Origin: JALZVT01 sp039029135
GTDB taxonomy: Bacteria; Pseudomonadota; Gammaproteobacteria; Pseudomonadales; Azotimanducaceae
DNA: 64,000 nucleotides
Assembly: GCA_039029135.1 (NCBI GenBank)
Contig: JBCCGT010000001.1
Coordinates: forward strand, 248,001-312,000
Direction: 5' to 3'
In this document: piece after piece, positions 8,979 through 17,105 of the stretch
How the letters are laid out: every line of letters begins with the position of its first letter
Position numbering within the stretch: position 1 is the first letter of the stretch
Translations under genes and position numbers: made by a program
The notes under the pieces: model-generated
Told to the model about the DNA's origin: nothing
The model's input: only the letters and a program-made list of their open reading frames with translations
The model's database searches: none

Positions 8979-10403
8979 CTACAGCGCAACGACGGCGAGT
9001 GCGAGCAGCCCGAGCAGACCGATCCACAGCGGCGGCGAGAGTTCCTGTTCGACCGCAGGCGCAATCTCGCCTTCGATGTCGCCGCCGGCACCGTCCGCCG
9101 CTAGCGCCTGCACCGTCACGCTGACCGTGCCGTTTGCCAGGCCGTCGAACCGGGCCGACCGCTCGCTGGTTTCGATGCGTTCGATGATCTCGCCCGCGCG
9201 GCTGACGGTCACCCGGTACCGCTCAGCGTTCGGCACACCCTGCCAGCTCGCCTGCAGCGAACTCGAGCCGTCGCGCCATGGGGCGCCATTAACCAGGCGA
9301 CGGCGCGGCTGCTCCGTCCGGATCCAGTGCGTCGCGGGCAACCCGGCCAGCACGCGCAGTTCGCGCGTCGCCTCCTCGCCCTCGAGACCACTCTCGGACA
9401 CGCCGAGAATACTGACGTACAGCGTGCCCCCGGGCAGATCGCGCAGCGGGTACGCGCTCGCCGACTGACGCGCGCGCGTCAACATCCGCGTCCGGGACGC
9501 ATCCTCATACACGCTGACCACATACGCGCTCGCGCCGGCGAGCGGTGACCACGCGAGCTGCGCGTGGCCGGGTAGCGACGCCGGCTGGGCGGCGAAGGCC
9601 GGCGGCGGCAGCAGTTCTTCGACCACCAGGCCGGCGGCAGATGCAATCAGCCCTTCGCCGCGCTCGATGTCGCGATTGTCGCCGCTGGGTGCCGCAAAGC
9701 CGATGTTGCCCTCAAGCGTTTCGACAAATGCCTGCTCGCCCTCGGTGCGGGTCCGGAACTCCGTACCGCGCACGGCCGCCACGCCTTGCGGCACCGAAAT
9801 TCGATAGCGCGAGCCGCTGCCGCTGACGCGCGACACGCCCGCGCCGCTGACCAGCCGCATTCGCGTGTCGACCATGCCCGTGTCGCCATAGGTCGTCATG
9901 CGATCGAAGACGACCTCCGAACTCGGCGCGAGCTGAAACTGGGAACCGTCCGCGAATTCGATCGTCGCAAAACCATCCGCACCGCTGCGCAGCCGCTGCC
10001 CAATGACGATCTCGCGCCCGGGCACCGCCGGGGCTTCGCCGGCCGCGTTCGGGTCAATGAGAAAGATATCGCCGCGGACATAGACGACGCGCGCGCTGGC
10101 GGGTTGCTGCAGCAGCCAGGCGAGCGGAAAGGCCAGGCGTCTGCCGGGCCTCAGGCGCGTCGGATCCTGCAGGGCGTTGTGGGCGGCGAGGTCTCTCCAG
10201 CGGGTGTGCGTGCCGCAGTATTTCTCGGCCAGGTTCCACAGCTTGTCGCCGGGGCGTACCGTGTACTGCCAGTCCTCCGCGGCGCCCGCCGGTAGCGCAA
10301 GCAGGAACAGCAGCCACAGCAGCCACAGAGAAGATGTAAGCCGGCGCAGCGGCCGACGATCAGGCCGCTTCAGTGGATTCGATCTGTTCGAGACGATAGC
10401 CAT
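8979..10403 (-). CDS. LysM and FecR domain envelope protein
   Basis: The start is placed at ATG 10403, which overlaps the regulator gene by 44 nt and gives 474 residues. The first ATG of the frame (10475) lies deeper inside the regulator gene and is unlikely. No good Shine-Dalgarno is seen, so the start is moderately uncertain. A basic n-region (KRPDRRPLRRL) and Leu/Trp-rich signal segment are followed by a LysM domain (YTVRPGDKLWNLAEKYCG). Next comes a FecR domain (VRGDIFLIDP, FADGSQFQLAPSSEVVF, GVAAVRGTEFRT) and Fn3-like modules (AQLAWSPLAGASAYVVSVYED, LQASWQGVPNAERYRVTVS). A C-terminal TM helix (PPLWIGLLGLLALAVV) ends the protein. No sigma/anti-sigma pair is present, so a FecI-type role is unlikely. 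It may be a cell-wall-linked accessory to the CHASE2 kinase. Confidence 0.85.
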   Translation of the reverse strand: MAIVSNRSNPLKRPDRRPLRRLTSSLWLLWLLFLLALPAGAAEDWQYTVRPGDKLWNLAEKYCGTHTRWRDLAAHNALQDPTRLRPGRRLAFPLAWLLQQPASARVVYVRGDIFLIDPNAAGEAPAVPGREIVIGQRLRSGADGFATIEFADGSQFQLAPSSEVVFDRMTTYGDTGMVDTRMRLVSGAGVSRVSGSGSRYRISVPQGVAAVRGTEFRTRTEGEQAFVETLEGNIGFAAPSGDNRDIERGEGLIASAAGLVVEELLPPPAFAAQPASLPGHAQLAWSPLAGASAYVVSVYEDASRTRMLTRARQSASAYPLRDLPGGTLYVSILGVSESGLEGEEATRELRVLAGLPATHWIRTEQPRRRLVNGAPWRDGSSSLQASWQGVPNAERYRVTVSRAGEIIERIETSERSARFDGLANGTVSVTVQALAADGAGGDIEGEIAPAVEQELSPPLWIGLLGLLALAVVAL

Positions 10404-11049
10404 GCTGGTACACGGTTTTGATGCGGAAGCCGCCCTCCGGAGTGATACCAAGGCGCTTGCGCACGCGCGACACATGCACGTCGACCGTGCGGGTGTTGAC
10501 GCCGGTAACGCGCCAGACGTCGCGCAGCAGTTGCTCGCGTGACACGAGGCGACCCATCCGCTGGAACAGGTAGTGCGCGACTTCGAACTCGCGTGCGGTC
10601 AGCCGGATCTCTTCACCGCAGCGCATGACGGTCTTGTTTTCCAGATTGAAGGTGAACGGACCGAATGACACCTCCAACTCCGCGCTGCCGAGGCGGCGCG
10701 AGAGCGCGGTGACGCGCGCGAGAAACTCGGCCTTCGACGCCCGCTTGACCATGTAGTCGTCGGCGCCACAGGACAGCGCCTCGACGATGTCGCTTTCGGC
10801 ATCGCGCTGGGTGACGAACAGTATCGGCACATGCCAGTTGACCGTGCTCCGCACCAACTTAAGCACGTCGATGCCGGTCATGTCCGGCAATTCCCAGTCG
10901 AGCACCAGCAGATCGAAATCCGCCTGCTTCAGCCGAGCAACGAAGTCGGCACCCGTCAGCGCGTGTTCACAGTGATGGCCTTCCGCCTCCAGCCAGTCGC
11001 AGAGCATGTCTGCCTGGGCCTGATCGTCTTCGAGAAGAATGATCTTCAT
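10360..11049 (-). CDS. OmpR/PhoB-family response regulator
   Basis: The protein has 229 residues. The receiver domain (1-120) shows the acidic pocket EDD at 7-9, phospho-acceptor Asp51 in VLDWELPD, Thr80 in FVTQ and Lys102. The C-terminal winged helix has RLTAREFEVAHYLF and a recognition segment TRTVDVHVSRVRKRL, ending in VYQHGYRL as in PhoB/OmpR proteins. GGAGA lies about 12 nt before the ATG. It is the promoter-proximal gene of the regulator, LysM-FecR, CHASE2-kinase run and most likely takes phosphate from that kinase. Its target genes are unknown; the giant surface protein next door is the nearest candidate. Confidence 0.95.
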   Translation of the reverse strand: MKIILLEDDQAQADMLCDWLEAEGHHCEHALTGADFVARLKQADFDLLVLDWELPDMTGIDVLKLVRSTVNWHVPILFVTQRDAESDIVEALSCGADDYMVKRASKAEFLARVTALSRRLGSAELEVSFGPFTFNLENKTVMRCGEEIRLTAREFEVAHYLFQRMGRLVSREQLLRDVWRVTGVNTRTVDVHVSRVRKRLGITPEGGFRIKTVYQHGYRLEQIESTEAA

Positions 11050-11814
11050 GGCTTGTCTGAGTCTCCTTGTCCCTGCCTACGCGGCGATAAACTCTTCGTG
11101 CTGGCTCTACCCTTCCTAGCGTTGCCTGTTGGCGCGTCGGGTTCTTCATCCGGATCGCAACCTGGCAGAAAGCGCCCTATCGCGCGATTGTCGGTCGGGT
11201 CTGGTCGTGTTGCGACCGCACATCGGACCTGTTTTTCGCATGAGCTGGCGGCTGCCGGTTGCGTTTGTCTTTTTTATTCGATCTACTTATTTCCGACGCA
11301 GCTGCTGGCTTTCTGTTCTCGGCCAATACGCAACGCCGCAACCGTCGGGCGCAAACTGCAAACCCTGGCGGTTACGGCAACGCTTCGTTGACCGTACATC
11401 TAACAACTACGCGGCATCCACGACTTTTGCGATACCGACGCTGCGGCTACGAGACAGACTTAGCCTGTCTGAAAACCAATCACACCCACCCGGTAGCGAC
11501 TGAGGCCCTGCGCACCCGCGTGCGTCAACGTCGGTAGCCGACTCTACCGGGAACTGTCCAAGTTGTCCGATGCAGAAACGACGACTAACGTCCCCGGACG
11601 CCACCATTTTCTGGCATTTTACAATTGCGGCAGTAATCGCCGAAGTTCGCGGGTCATGCTCTGCCTGTCATCGGCCGGTGCGCCGGGACTGAGCGATCGG
11701 TAAACTGTCCGTGCTAGGGCGCGAAAAGCGCGCCGGGGGACGGCACAGCAGCGCGACAACAACCACGCACCACCCTTTCGTATCCAAGACAACAATCTAA
11801 AAGAGGACAGTCAC
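11050..11814. other. 765-bp intergenic region, no gene recognised
   Basis: This stretch between the divergent regulator and HhH genes is less GC-rich than its surroundings and includes a T-rich patch near 11225-11290. Open frames within it have no codon bias or family resemblance. A small hairpin GGCGCG-AAAAG-CGCGCC occurs at 11718-11734, without a T-run. Promoters for both flanking genes must lie here, but I cannot place them confidently. A small RNA is possible but unsupported. Confidence 0.6.
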
Positions 11815-12219
11815 ATGACCGCATTGACCACGATCGAAGGCATCGGACCTGCGTACGAAGAAAAGCTCAAAGCCTGCGGCGTCGATAGCTGCGAGGAGCT
11901 GCTGGAAAAAGGCGCCAGCGCCAAGGGCCGCAAGGAAATCGAAGACGCATCGGGCATCGGCCACGCGCTGGTGCTGAAGTGGGTGAACGCCGCAGATCTT
12001 TGCCGAATCAAGGGCGTCGGCGGCGAGTACTCCGAGCTGCTGGAAGCGGCAGGCGTGGACACCGTACCCGAGCTCGCGCAGCGCAACGCGGCGAACCTGA
12101 CGGCCGCCATGGTGAAGGTGAACGAAGAGAAGAAGCTCGTTCGCTCCGTACCCTCCGAGAAGCAGGTCACCGACTGGGTCGCGCAGGCCAAAGAACTGCC
12201 GCGCGTGGTCACCCACTAG
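11815..12219 (+). CDS. DUF4332-type helix-hairpin-helix protein
   Basis: The protein has 134 residues, with AGAGGA 8 nt before the ATG. Two tandem helix-hairpin-helix motifs are visible: TTIEGIGPAYEEKLKACGV near the N-terminus and LCRIKGVGGEYSELLEAAGV in the middle. Each is followed by a leucine-rich helical segment (CEELLEKGAS; VPELAQRNAANL), the layout of DUF4332 proteins. The GIGP/GVGG turns resemble DNA-contacting HhH loops, so nucleic-acid binding is plausible but unproven. There is no signal peptide. It lies 19 bp upstream of the DUF853 ATPase on the same strand, so the two are probably co-transcribed. Confidence 0.85.
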   Translation: MTALTTIEGIGPAYEEKLKACGVDSCEELLEKGASAKGRKEIEDASGIGHALVLKWVNAADLCRIKGVGGEYSELLEAAGVDTVPELAQRNAANLTAAMVKVNEEKKLVRSVPSEKQVTDWVAQAKELPRVVTH

Positions 12220-12238
12220 GCGCAGACCCAGCCGAAAC

Positions 12239-13705
12239 ATGACAAAAACCCAGGAGGCGTTCGCCGTCGGTGCAGCCGACGGCGAGCTTGTCTTACAGCT
12301 CGGTTCCATGGGCAACCGACACGGCCTGATTACCGGCGCCACCGGCACCGGTAAAACCGTGTCGCTGCAGGTGCTGGCAGAGGCCTACTCGCGGCAGGGC
12401 GTGCCGGTGTTCGCCGCCGACATCAAGGGCGACCTGTCGGGGATCAATGCCCCCGGCAAGCCACACAAGAAGATCGACGAGCGACTCGGCAAGATCCCGC
12501 TGCCCGAATACAACCAGCGCGGTTTTCCAACGCTGTTCTGGGACGTGTTCGGCAAGAAGGGCCACCCGATCCGGGCGACCACTTCGGATATCGGGCCGCT
12601 GCTGCTGTCGAGCCTGCTGGAACTCAACGACACCCAGACCGGCGTGCTCTACGCGGCGTTCGCCCTGGCGGACGACGAGGGCCTGCTGCTGCTCGATCTG
12701 AAAGATCTGCGTGCGCTGCTGTCGCATATGGGCGAGAACGCCAAGGCCCTGCGACTGCAGTACGGCAACATCTCCAGCGCGTCCATCGCGGCGATCCAGC
12801 GGCGTCTGCTCGTGCTCGAGGAACAGGGCGGCGAGGCGTTTCTCGGCGAACCCGCGGTCGCGCTGGACGATCTCATGCGGCGCGACGATGACGGTCGCGG
12901 CGTCATCAGCATTCTCGACGCCACCCGACTGACCCAGCAGTCGCCGCGCGTCTACGCGACGTTCTTGCTGTGGCTGCTGTCCGAGGTGTACGAGACGCTG
13001 CCGGAAGTCGGCGATCCAACCTGGCCTACGTTCGTGATGTTCTTCGACGAGGCCCATCTGCTGTTCAAGCGTGCGCCCGAACCGCTCCTAGATAAGATCG
13101 AACAGGTAGCGCGCCTGATTCGCTCGAAAGGCGTCGGCATCTATTTCATCAGCCAAAGCCCGCTCGACCTGCCGGACAACGTGCTCGGTCAGATGGGCCT
13201 GAAGGTCCAGCACGCCCTGCGCGCCTATACCCCCAAGGACCGGCGCACGATCCGCGCCGTCGCTGACAGCTTTCGGACCAATCCGGACATCGACACCGCG
13301 GCCGTGCTGACCGAACTGGGAACCGGCGAGGCGCTGGTCTCGGCGCTGGATCGCAAGGGCGCGCCGCTGCCAGTGCAGCGCACGCTGATTCGACCGCCGG
13401 AGTCGCGCATCGGACCGCTCAAGGTCGCCGAACGCAAGGCGGCTTTGCAGGACTCGCTCGTCGCCGGAGTCTATGACAAGGCCGTCGACCGCGATTCTGC
13501 CTACGAGCTGCTGCGCGCCCGTGCCGAACAGGCGGCAGAATCCGCGGCTGCCAAACTAGCCGCGAAAAAAACCAAGAAGAAGTCGAGTCGCAGTAGCAGC
13601 CGGCAGACGCCCGGCGAGGCGATGTTGAAAAGCACGTTGCGCTCCATGGGCACGTCGCTCGGTCGCGCGCTGATACGCGGACTGCTCGGCTCGTTTCGAC
13701 GCTGA
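12239..13705 (+). CDS. DUF853 (YjgR-like) HerA-type ATPase
   Basis: The 488 residues match the roughly 500 of E. coli YjgR. Walker A is GATGTGKT (33-40), followed by VFAADIKGDLSG, typical of DUF853. Walker B lies near residue 265 in VMFFDEAHLLF, and the sensor-like stretch is GVGIYFISQSPLDLPDNVLGQMG. The C-terminal 60 residues are Ala/Lys-rich (AAKKTKKKS) and then amphipathic, as in family members. DUF853 belongs to the FtsK/HerA P-loop superfamily, and its cellular role is not established. Co-directional with and 19 bp from an HhH protein, which suggests a DNA-related task; that is inference. Confidence 0.9.
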   Translation: MTKTQEAFAVGAADGELVLQLGSMGNRHGLITGATGTGKTVSLQVLAEAYSRQGVPVFAADIKGDLSGINAPGKPHKKIDERLGKIPLPEYNQRGFPTLFWDVFGKKGHPIRATTSDIGPLLLSSLLELNDTQTGVLYAAFALADDEGLLLLDLKDLRALLSHMGENAKALRLQYGNISSASIAAIQRRLLVLEEQGGEAFLGEPAVALDDLMRRDDDGRGVISILDATRLTQQSPRVYATFLLWLLSEVYETLPEVGDPTWPTFVMFFDEAHLLFKRAPEPLLDKIEQVARLIRSKGVGIYFISQSPLDLPDNVLGQMGLKVQHALRAYTPKDRRTIRAVADSFRTNPDIDTAAVLTELGTGEALVSALDRKGAPLPVQRTLIRPPESRIGPLKVAERKAALQDSLVAGVYDKAVDRDSAYELLRARAEQAAESAAAKLAAKKTKKKSSRSSSRQTPGEAMLKSTLRSMGTSLGRALIRGLLGSFRR

Positions 13706-14081
13706 GGCGGCGCGCAGAGGCCAAATCGGCGCCTGACGCCCGCCCCACCCCGAAATCGCTCGCATACCCCGTAAATTCCGGGTAAATAGCCCCTGCTCTG
13801 GAAATCGATCCGCAGACTCTTTTGTAGCATGGCGCTGCGCGAACGCTGCGGCATCCCATTGGGCTAGGGGCAAACTCGCGAGCGAAAAGGATGGCCGTCC
13901 GTCGAGCAGCCGAGCTCGAGGCGCACGCACAGGACGCTCTCAGACGAAAAGGACCGAACAGGAACCGCGGCGGCGCACACAGCAAGCCGCTCAGCAAACG
14001 ATTCGACAACAAGCGAGCACATGGCCGCGATACTGCAGTTCGCCGCCACACGCGTCGCCCAAGGATAGAGGTACAATAATC
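13706..14081. other. 376-bp intergenic region upstream of the DUF481 gene
   Basis: No gene is supported here. A 62-codon frame at 13891-14079 is Arg-rich and looks like random high-GC sequence. AGAGG precedes the DUF481 ATG by about 12 nt. I see no clear promoter or terminator. Confidence 0.55.
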
Positions 14082-15092
14082 ATGCAACGAACCCCAACAC
14101 CCAAAGCTCGGCTGCAATCGACCCTGGTCGCGGTCGCAGCGCTCTGCGCGAGCGCGGCTAGTGCCGACGTGCTGCTGCTCGACAACGGCGATCGCATCAC
14201 CGGTACGGTCGATAACATCACCGCCGGCTCCGTTACGGTCACCACCGCCTACGCCGGCGCCATCGTGGTCAACATGGACAACGTGGTCGAGCTGTCGACC
14301 GAAGGTGAGTACGACGTCACGCTGGCATCCGGCGACAGCTTCACGGGTTCGGTCGTGCGCGACGGTCTGCTGGTCGACGGATCCGTCGTGCCCGCGAAGG
14401 CGACCGACATATCGCTGCTGGCCGTAATCGACGACGGCAGCCCGGTCTGGGATTCTCGCCTCGACCTGCTGGCGACGCGCTCGAACGGCAACTCGAAGGT
14501 GCAGACGATCAACCTCTTCGGCGAGTCGCGCTACACCCACGGGCCGAACGATCACTTCCTGTCGTTCGCCTGGGGCGACGAGGAGGCCGAGGGCGAGACG
14601 ACCAAGGCGCAGCTAGAGATCGACTACAACTACCGTCGCATACTGCAAAACAACTGGTACTGGGCGGGCAACGTCGAGTACTTCCAGGACGACCTGAAGG
14701 GCGTCGATCGGCGCATCACCGTCGGCGTCGCGGCCGGCAAGCTGTGGTGGGATACCGCGATCAGCCGCCTGAGCACCGAGATCGGCGTCAGCCAGGTTTT
14801 CGAGAAACTAGAGGGCGAGCTCGGCAACGAATCCAACCCGGCGCTGCGCTGGGGTCTCGACTACACCCGCCTGCTGCGCGGCAACCTGGACTTCTTCCAC
14901 AACCACGACATCCTCGCCATTCTCGGCGGCGGTCGCGGTCAGGTGTTCGACTCATCGACCGGCGTGCGCTTCGCGCTGACCGACGCCGTGCAGGCGAGCC
15001 TGCGGGTCGACTTCCGCCATGAGACCGACCCGCCGGAGGATGCGCATCGCAGCGACGTCACCTACGGCCTGGGGATTGGCTACGTGTTCTAG
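14082..15092 (+). CDS. DUF481 outer-membrane beta-barrel protein
   Basis: The protein has 336 residues with a signal peptide (LVAVAALCASAASA, cleavage near 27). Two short repeats resembling an SH3-like/LSM fold follow (DNGDRITGTVDNITAGSVTV and ASGDSFTGSVVRDG). The barrel region has alternating aromatic strands (WDSRLDLLATRSNGNS, LEIDYNYRRI, NWYWAGNVEYFQDD, SLRVDFRHETD). It ends in Phe (GLGIGYVF), the usual outer-membrane protein C-terminal signature. DUF481 (YdiY-type, salt-induced outer-membrane protein) members are in this size range. Transported substrate, if any, is unknown. It appears to be a single-gene unit ending at a strong terminator. Confidence 0.9.
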   Translation: MQRTPTPKARLQSTLVAVAALCASAASADVLLLDNGDRITGTVDNITAGSVTVTTAYAGAIVVNMDNVVELSTEGEYDVTLASGDSFTGSVVRDGLLVDGSVVPAKATDISLLAVIDDGSPVWDSRLDLLATRSNGNSKVQTINLFGESRYTHGPNDHFLSFAWGDEEAEGETTKAQLEIDYNYRRILQNNWYWAGNVEYFQDDLKGVDRRITVGVAAGKLWWDTAISRLSTEIGVSQVFEKLEGELGNESNPALRWGLDYTRLLRGNLDFFHNHDILAILGGGRGQVFDSSTGVRFALTDAVQASLRVDFRHETDPPEDAHRSDVTYGLGIGYVF

Positions 15093-15131
15093 GCGTACCG
15101 ACAACTCGCGCGACTTACGATCGCGACAAAC

Positions 15132-15161
15132 AAAAACGGCCCGCAGTTGCGGGCCGTTTTT
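15132..15161. terminator. Bidirectional rho-independent terminator
   Basis: A perfect 13-bp inverted repeat (AAAAACGGCCCGC / GCGGGCCGTTTTT) encloses an AGTT loop, with A and T tracts on its two sides. It sits between the convergent ends of the DUF481 gene (plus) and the Bax-inhibitor-1 gene (minus), so it can stop transcription from both. Confidence 0.95.
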
Positions 15162-15187
15162 CGTTGGCGAAGTGAGTCGCGGTCGGG

Positions 15188-15868
15188 CTAGTCGTCGCCC
15201 ATGAAGCCGATCAGGTGCAGGAGGCTCGTGAACAGGTTGTACAGCGACACGAACAGCGTCGTGGTGGCGAGGATGTAGTTGGTCTCGCCGCCGTGCACGA
15301 TGTCGCTGGTCTGATAGAGGATGATCGCGCTCATCAGCAGGACGACGAAGGCGGAGATCGCGAGCTGGATGCCAGGCGGCACCGTACCGCCCGTGAACTG
15401 CATGATGGCGTAGATGCCGATGATGCCCAGCAGGACCAACACGCCGATCACAACGAAGCCGCGCAGGAAGCTCATGTCTGCCTTGGTGGTCAGCACATAG
15501 GCGGAGAGCCCGATGAATGTGAACGCGGTCAGTCCAAGCGCCTGCGGAATCGCGCTGGGCGCGATGGTCATGTAGGCGTTCAGGAGCGGCCCGAGCGTCA
15601 GCCCAAGGAACCCGGTGAACAGGAAGATCGACACCAGGCCGAAGGCGCTGTTGGCCGTCTTGTGCACCAGAAACAGCAGGGCGAAGAAGCCGATGATGGT
15701 CGGGAAGAAACCGAGGTAGGGCACGCCCATCGACATCGACACCGTCGCCACCACCGCGCTGAAGGCAAGCGTCAACGCCAGCAGCATGTAGGTGTTGCGG
15801 AGAACCTTGTTAGTGGCGAGAACGCTGGCCTCGCGGCCGATCGCGTTGCCTACCGGTTGATTAGCCAT
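15188..15868 (-). CDS. Bax inhibitor-1/YccA family membrane protein
   Basis: The protein has 226 residues from ATG 15868, chosen because GAGGT lies about 10 nt upstream. The longer frame to 15904 adds 12 polar residues and runs into the -10 element. Seven hydrophobic helices are seen from about residue 28 onward. Family features include NKVLRNTYMLLALTL at the start, GFLGLTLGPLLNAY in the middle and SLYNLFTSLLHLIGF at the C-terminus, as in E. coli YccA/YbhL. Family members form inner-membrane proton- or Ca-leak channels, and YccA modulates FtsH. It ends 26 bp from a bidirectional terminator. Confidence 0.93.
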   Translation of the reverse strand: MANQPVGNAIGREASVLATNKVLRNTYMLLALTLAFSAVVATVSMSMGVPYLGFFPTIIGFFALLFLVHKTANSAFGLVSIFLFTGFLGLTLGPLLNAYMTIAPSAIPQALGLTAFTFIGLSAYVLTTKADMSFLRGFVVIGVLVLLGIIGIYAIMQFTGGTVPPGIQLAISAFVVLLMSAIILYQTSDIVHGGETNYILATTTLFVSLYNLFTSLLHLIGFMGDD

Positions 15869-15903
15869 GTGATGAGACCTCGGTGGTGAATGTGCACTAT
15901 CCA

Positions 15904-15933
15904 TTTATATAGATGCAGCCACCACCAATTCAA
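15904..15933 (-). promoter_or_regulatory. Candidate sigma-70 promoter of the Bax-inhibitor-1 gene
   Basis: On the minus strand TTGAAT (15933-15928) and TATAAA (15909-15904) are separated by 18 bp, with the -10 about 36 bp upstream of the ATG at 15868. The surrounding 80 bp is clearly AT-richer than the rest of the window. Confidence 0.5.
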
Positions 15934-15989
15934 GGCCTGGGCGCCATCGTCGTCGCTTTGTCAGATAATTTATCTTTATTTACAGCGAC

Positions 15990-17105
15990 TTAGCGAACTG
16001 CGGCCAGATTCTCGGCGCCCGGCAACCAGCCGCCCTCCTGCAGTCGAGCCAGCCAGCCCACCATGACGTCTTCGCTGTCGCGGCAGTCGTGAAAGCCGGC
16101 CTGACGCAGCTTGATGGACGACAGCAGGGTACTGGGCGGCACGACATCGCCGCCCGTGTTAAAGAACAGATCGGCATAGATCAGCGAATCACCCACGAAG
16201 CGGTCGAGATCCGGCTCGCGCAGCCGGTGCGCCTCGGCCACCGCCCGCCACTCGGCAGACCGCTCGCACAGCGCTACGAAGGATCTCCGGTGCGCCTCGG
16301 CGACGCTGGGTAGTCCAAAGCGCGCCATCAGTCGCGGCCATACGCTGCTCGCGACCAGCACGTCGCCGTTGGTGACATTGAAGGTCTCGTCGCGCGCAGC
16401 GTCGGCGTCGAAGCCCCAGACAATCGCGGCGGCCAGCAGATCGGCGTCGACCGCGTCGATAGGGCCGACCGGACCACCGGGCCAGGCGCCATCTCCGCGC
16501 GCCGCCCGCTCGAGCGTGCCAAAGGCGCCAATGGCGGCGAGTATGTTCATCGGCGCGCCGGGGGCGTGGCCCAGAATGAGCGGCGGCCGCCAGATGGTGA
16601 AGGTCCAGGGCGCGCCCGGCCTGCGTGCGCGCAGCCAGTCCTCCTGCAGCCAATAGAAGTTGGGATGCTCGACGCGCGGCGCGCGCTCCTTGCCGGGCAC
16701 AGACATTGGCGCAATATGGGCGCCATAGGCCTTGGTGCCCTGCAGCAGGGCGACGTGCTTGAGACTGTTGGCACGTGCCAACAGCGGCGTCAGCAGGTTT
16801 CGCAGCAGCGCCAGATTGGTCGCCATCTGATCGTCTGCCAACCAGCCGGCGACCAGCCCCGGCTTTTCGAACAGCGCCGCAAAAACCACGTGCGTGACGC
16901 CATCGAAGCGCTCCGCCGCGCGCGCGCAGGCGTCGGCGTCCAGCAGATCGAGCGACACGTGCTCGGCGCCGTCTATCTCCGGATCGCGCCGCGACAGCCC
17001 GACGACGCGCCAACCGCGCGCCTGACGCTCGCGCGTGCACGCTTCGAGCACCGCGCGCCCGACGACGCCGCTGCCGCCGACGACCAATATCGTCTCTGCC
17101 GTCAC
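15990..17105 (-). CDS. PRISE-like NAD(P)-dependent SDR (progesterone 5-beta-reductase/iridoid-synthase type)
   Basis: The protein has 371 residues. The N-terminal Rossmann motif is VVGGSGVVGRAV, followed by VVGLSRRDP, a cofactor-selecting segment, and THVVFAALF. The active-site segment HPNFYWLQEDWL corresponds to the NFYxxxED motif of PRISE enzymes, where the Tyr lies in a different place from classical YxxxK SDRs. An upstream Lys is visible in LLQGTKAYG. WRPPLILGHAPG and ETFNVTNGD are also family-typical. PRISEs reduce activated C=C bonds of enones. The start ATG overlaps the stop of the upstream ABC gene by 4 nt (ATGA), so it is translationally coupled to the exporter. The physiological enone is unknown. 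Confidence 0.8.
   Translation of the reverse strand: MTAETILVVGGSGVVGRAVLEACTRERQARGWRVVGLSRRDPEIDGAEHVSLDLLDADACARAAERFDGVTHVVFAALFEKPGLVAGWLADDQMATNLALLRNLLTPLLARANSLKHVALLQGTKAYGAHIAPMSVPGKERAPRVEHPNFYWLQEDWLRARRPGAPWTFTIWRPPLILGHAPGAPMNILAAIGAFGTLERAARGDGAWPGGPVGPIDAVDADLLAAAIVWGFDADAARDETFNVTNGDVLVASSVWPRLMARFGLPSVAEAHRRSFVALCERSAEWRAVAEAHRLREPDLDRFVGDSLIYADLFFNTGGDVVPPSTLLSSIKLRQAGFHDCRDSEDVMVGWLARLQEGGWLPGAENLAAVR

Noticed and set aside
8979..10403. FecR as an anti-sigma factor for iron signalling
   Set aside because: No FecI-type sigma factor or TonB receptor gene nearby; LysM and Fn3-like modules point to an envelope sensor.
13891..14079. 62-codon plus-strand frame before the DUF481 gene
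   Set aside because: Arg-rich, low-complexity, no SD or recognisable family.
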